Assembly (NCBI RefSeq): GCF_046035435.1
Contig: NZ_JBFNFH010000020.1
Direction: 5' to 3' (one strand)
DNA: 30,362 nt
From: Helcococcus bovis
Lineage (GTDB): Bacteria; Bacillota; Clostridia; Tissierellales; Peptoniphilaceae
In this document: piece by piece, positions 30,244 through 30,362 of the stretch
Numbering within the stretch: the first letter of the stretch is position 1
Layout: each line of letters starts with the position of its first letter
Position numbers and translations under genes: made by a program
Notes under the pieces: generated by a model
The model's input: the letters and a program-made list of their open reading frames with translations, nothing else
What the model was told of the DNA's origin: nothing
Databases searched by the model: none

Positions 30244-30362
30244 AAATTAAAATAAAAAAATTTGTTAATATTTCATAAAAATGAAACATATTAAAAATAA
30301 ATTCATTCTACTTAATTTTAATTACTTAATTTCATAATTAAAGAAAAAAAGCTATCGCAAAT

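Overview
The window comes from a low-GC Gram-positive anaerobe. AT-rich intergenic DNA, AGGAGG-type ribosome binding sites, an HPr with both His15 and Ser46, a CsoR-type copper regulator and a BofA-like protein all point to Firmicutes. The gene set fits a Peptoniphilaceae-type anaerobic coccus (Parvimonas-like). That placement is an inference from protein flavour, not from a marker gene; there is no rRNA or tRNA in the window.

Layout. Positions 1-5877 are an accessory, partly decayed region downstream of guaA. It lies between two perfect 14-bp copies of the guaA 3' end (151-164 and 5864-5877), with a third, imperfect guaA-end-like sequence at 3505-3516. Inside are two mobC remnants, a truncated ATP-binding regulator, a small HTH/membrane-protein operon, a truncated membrane protein, a peroxidase-OhrR pair, and a repeat of about 170 bp present twice. 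This looks like the remains of elements integrated at the guaA 3' end. Positions 5862-12939 hold guaA and a glycolytic cluster read on the minus strand in the order gap2-pgk-tpiA-eno-gap1; it has two different GAPDH genes and no phosphoglycerate mutase. Next come a GH29-type fucosidase gene, a 54-bp tandem repeat, and a copA-csoR-trmL-trxB run. CopA carries a C-terminal CopZ-like domain with its own internal ribosome binding site. nadE (plus strand) follows, with a glutaminase domain that has lost its catalytic Cys. Then come ptsH, a bofA-like gene and a large membrane protein of unknown function.

Positions 23933-30072 are an F-type ATP synthase operon in the order a-c-b-alpha-gamma-beta-epsilon. 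No separate delta gene is present. Instead, the alpha subunit begins with about 72 extra residues that match the C-terminal, b-binding domain of delta. This delta-alpha fusion is the most striking feature of the window. The c subunit also carries an N-terminal signal peptide, and the operon leader has a promoter followed at once by an intrinsic-terminator hairpin.

Together the genes cover glycolysis and ATP/ion homeostasis (glycolytic enzymes, HPr, ATP synthase), copper and peroxide defence (CopA/CopZ/CsoR, Gpx/OhrR, TrxB) and cofactor/nucleotide synthesis (GuaA, NadE). Two cre-like sites, near ptsH and upstream of the ATP synthase promoter, suggest a shared carbon-status input.
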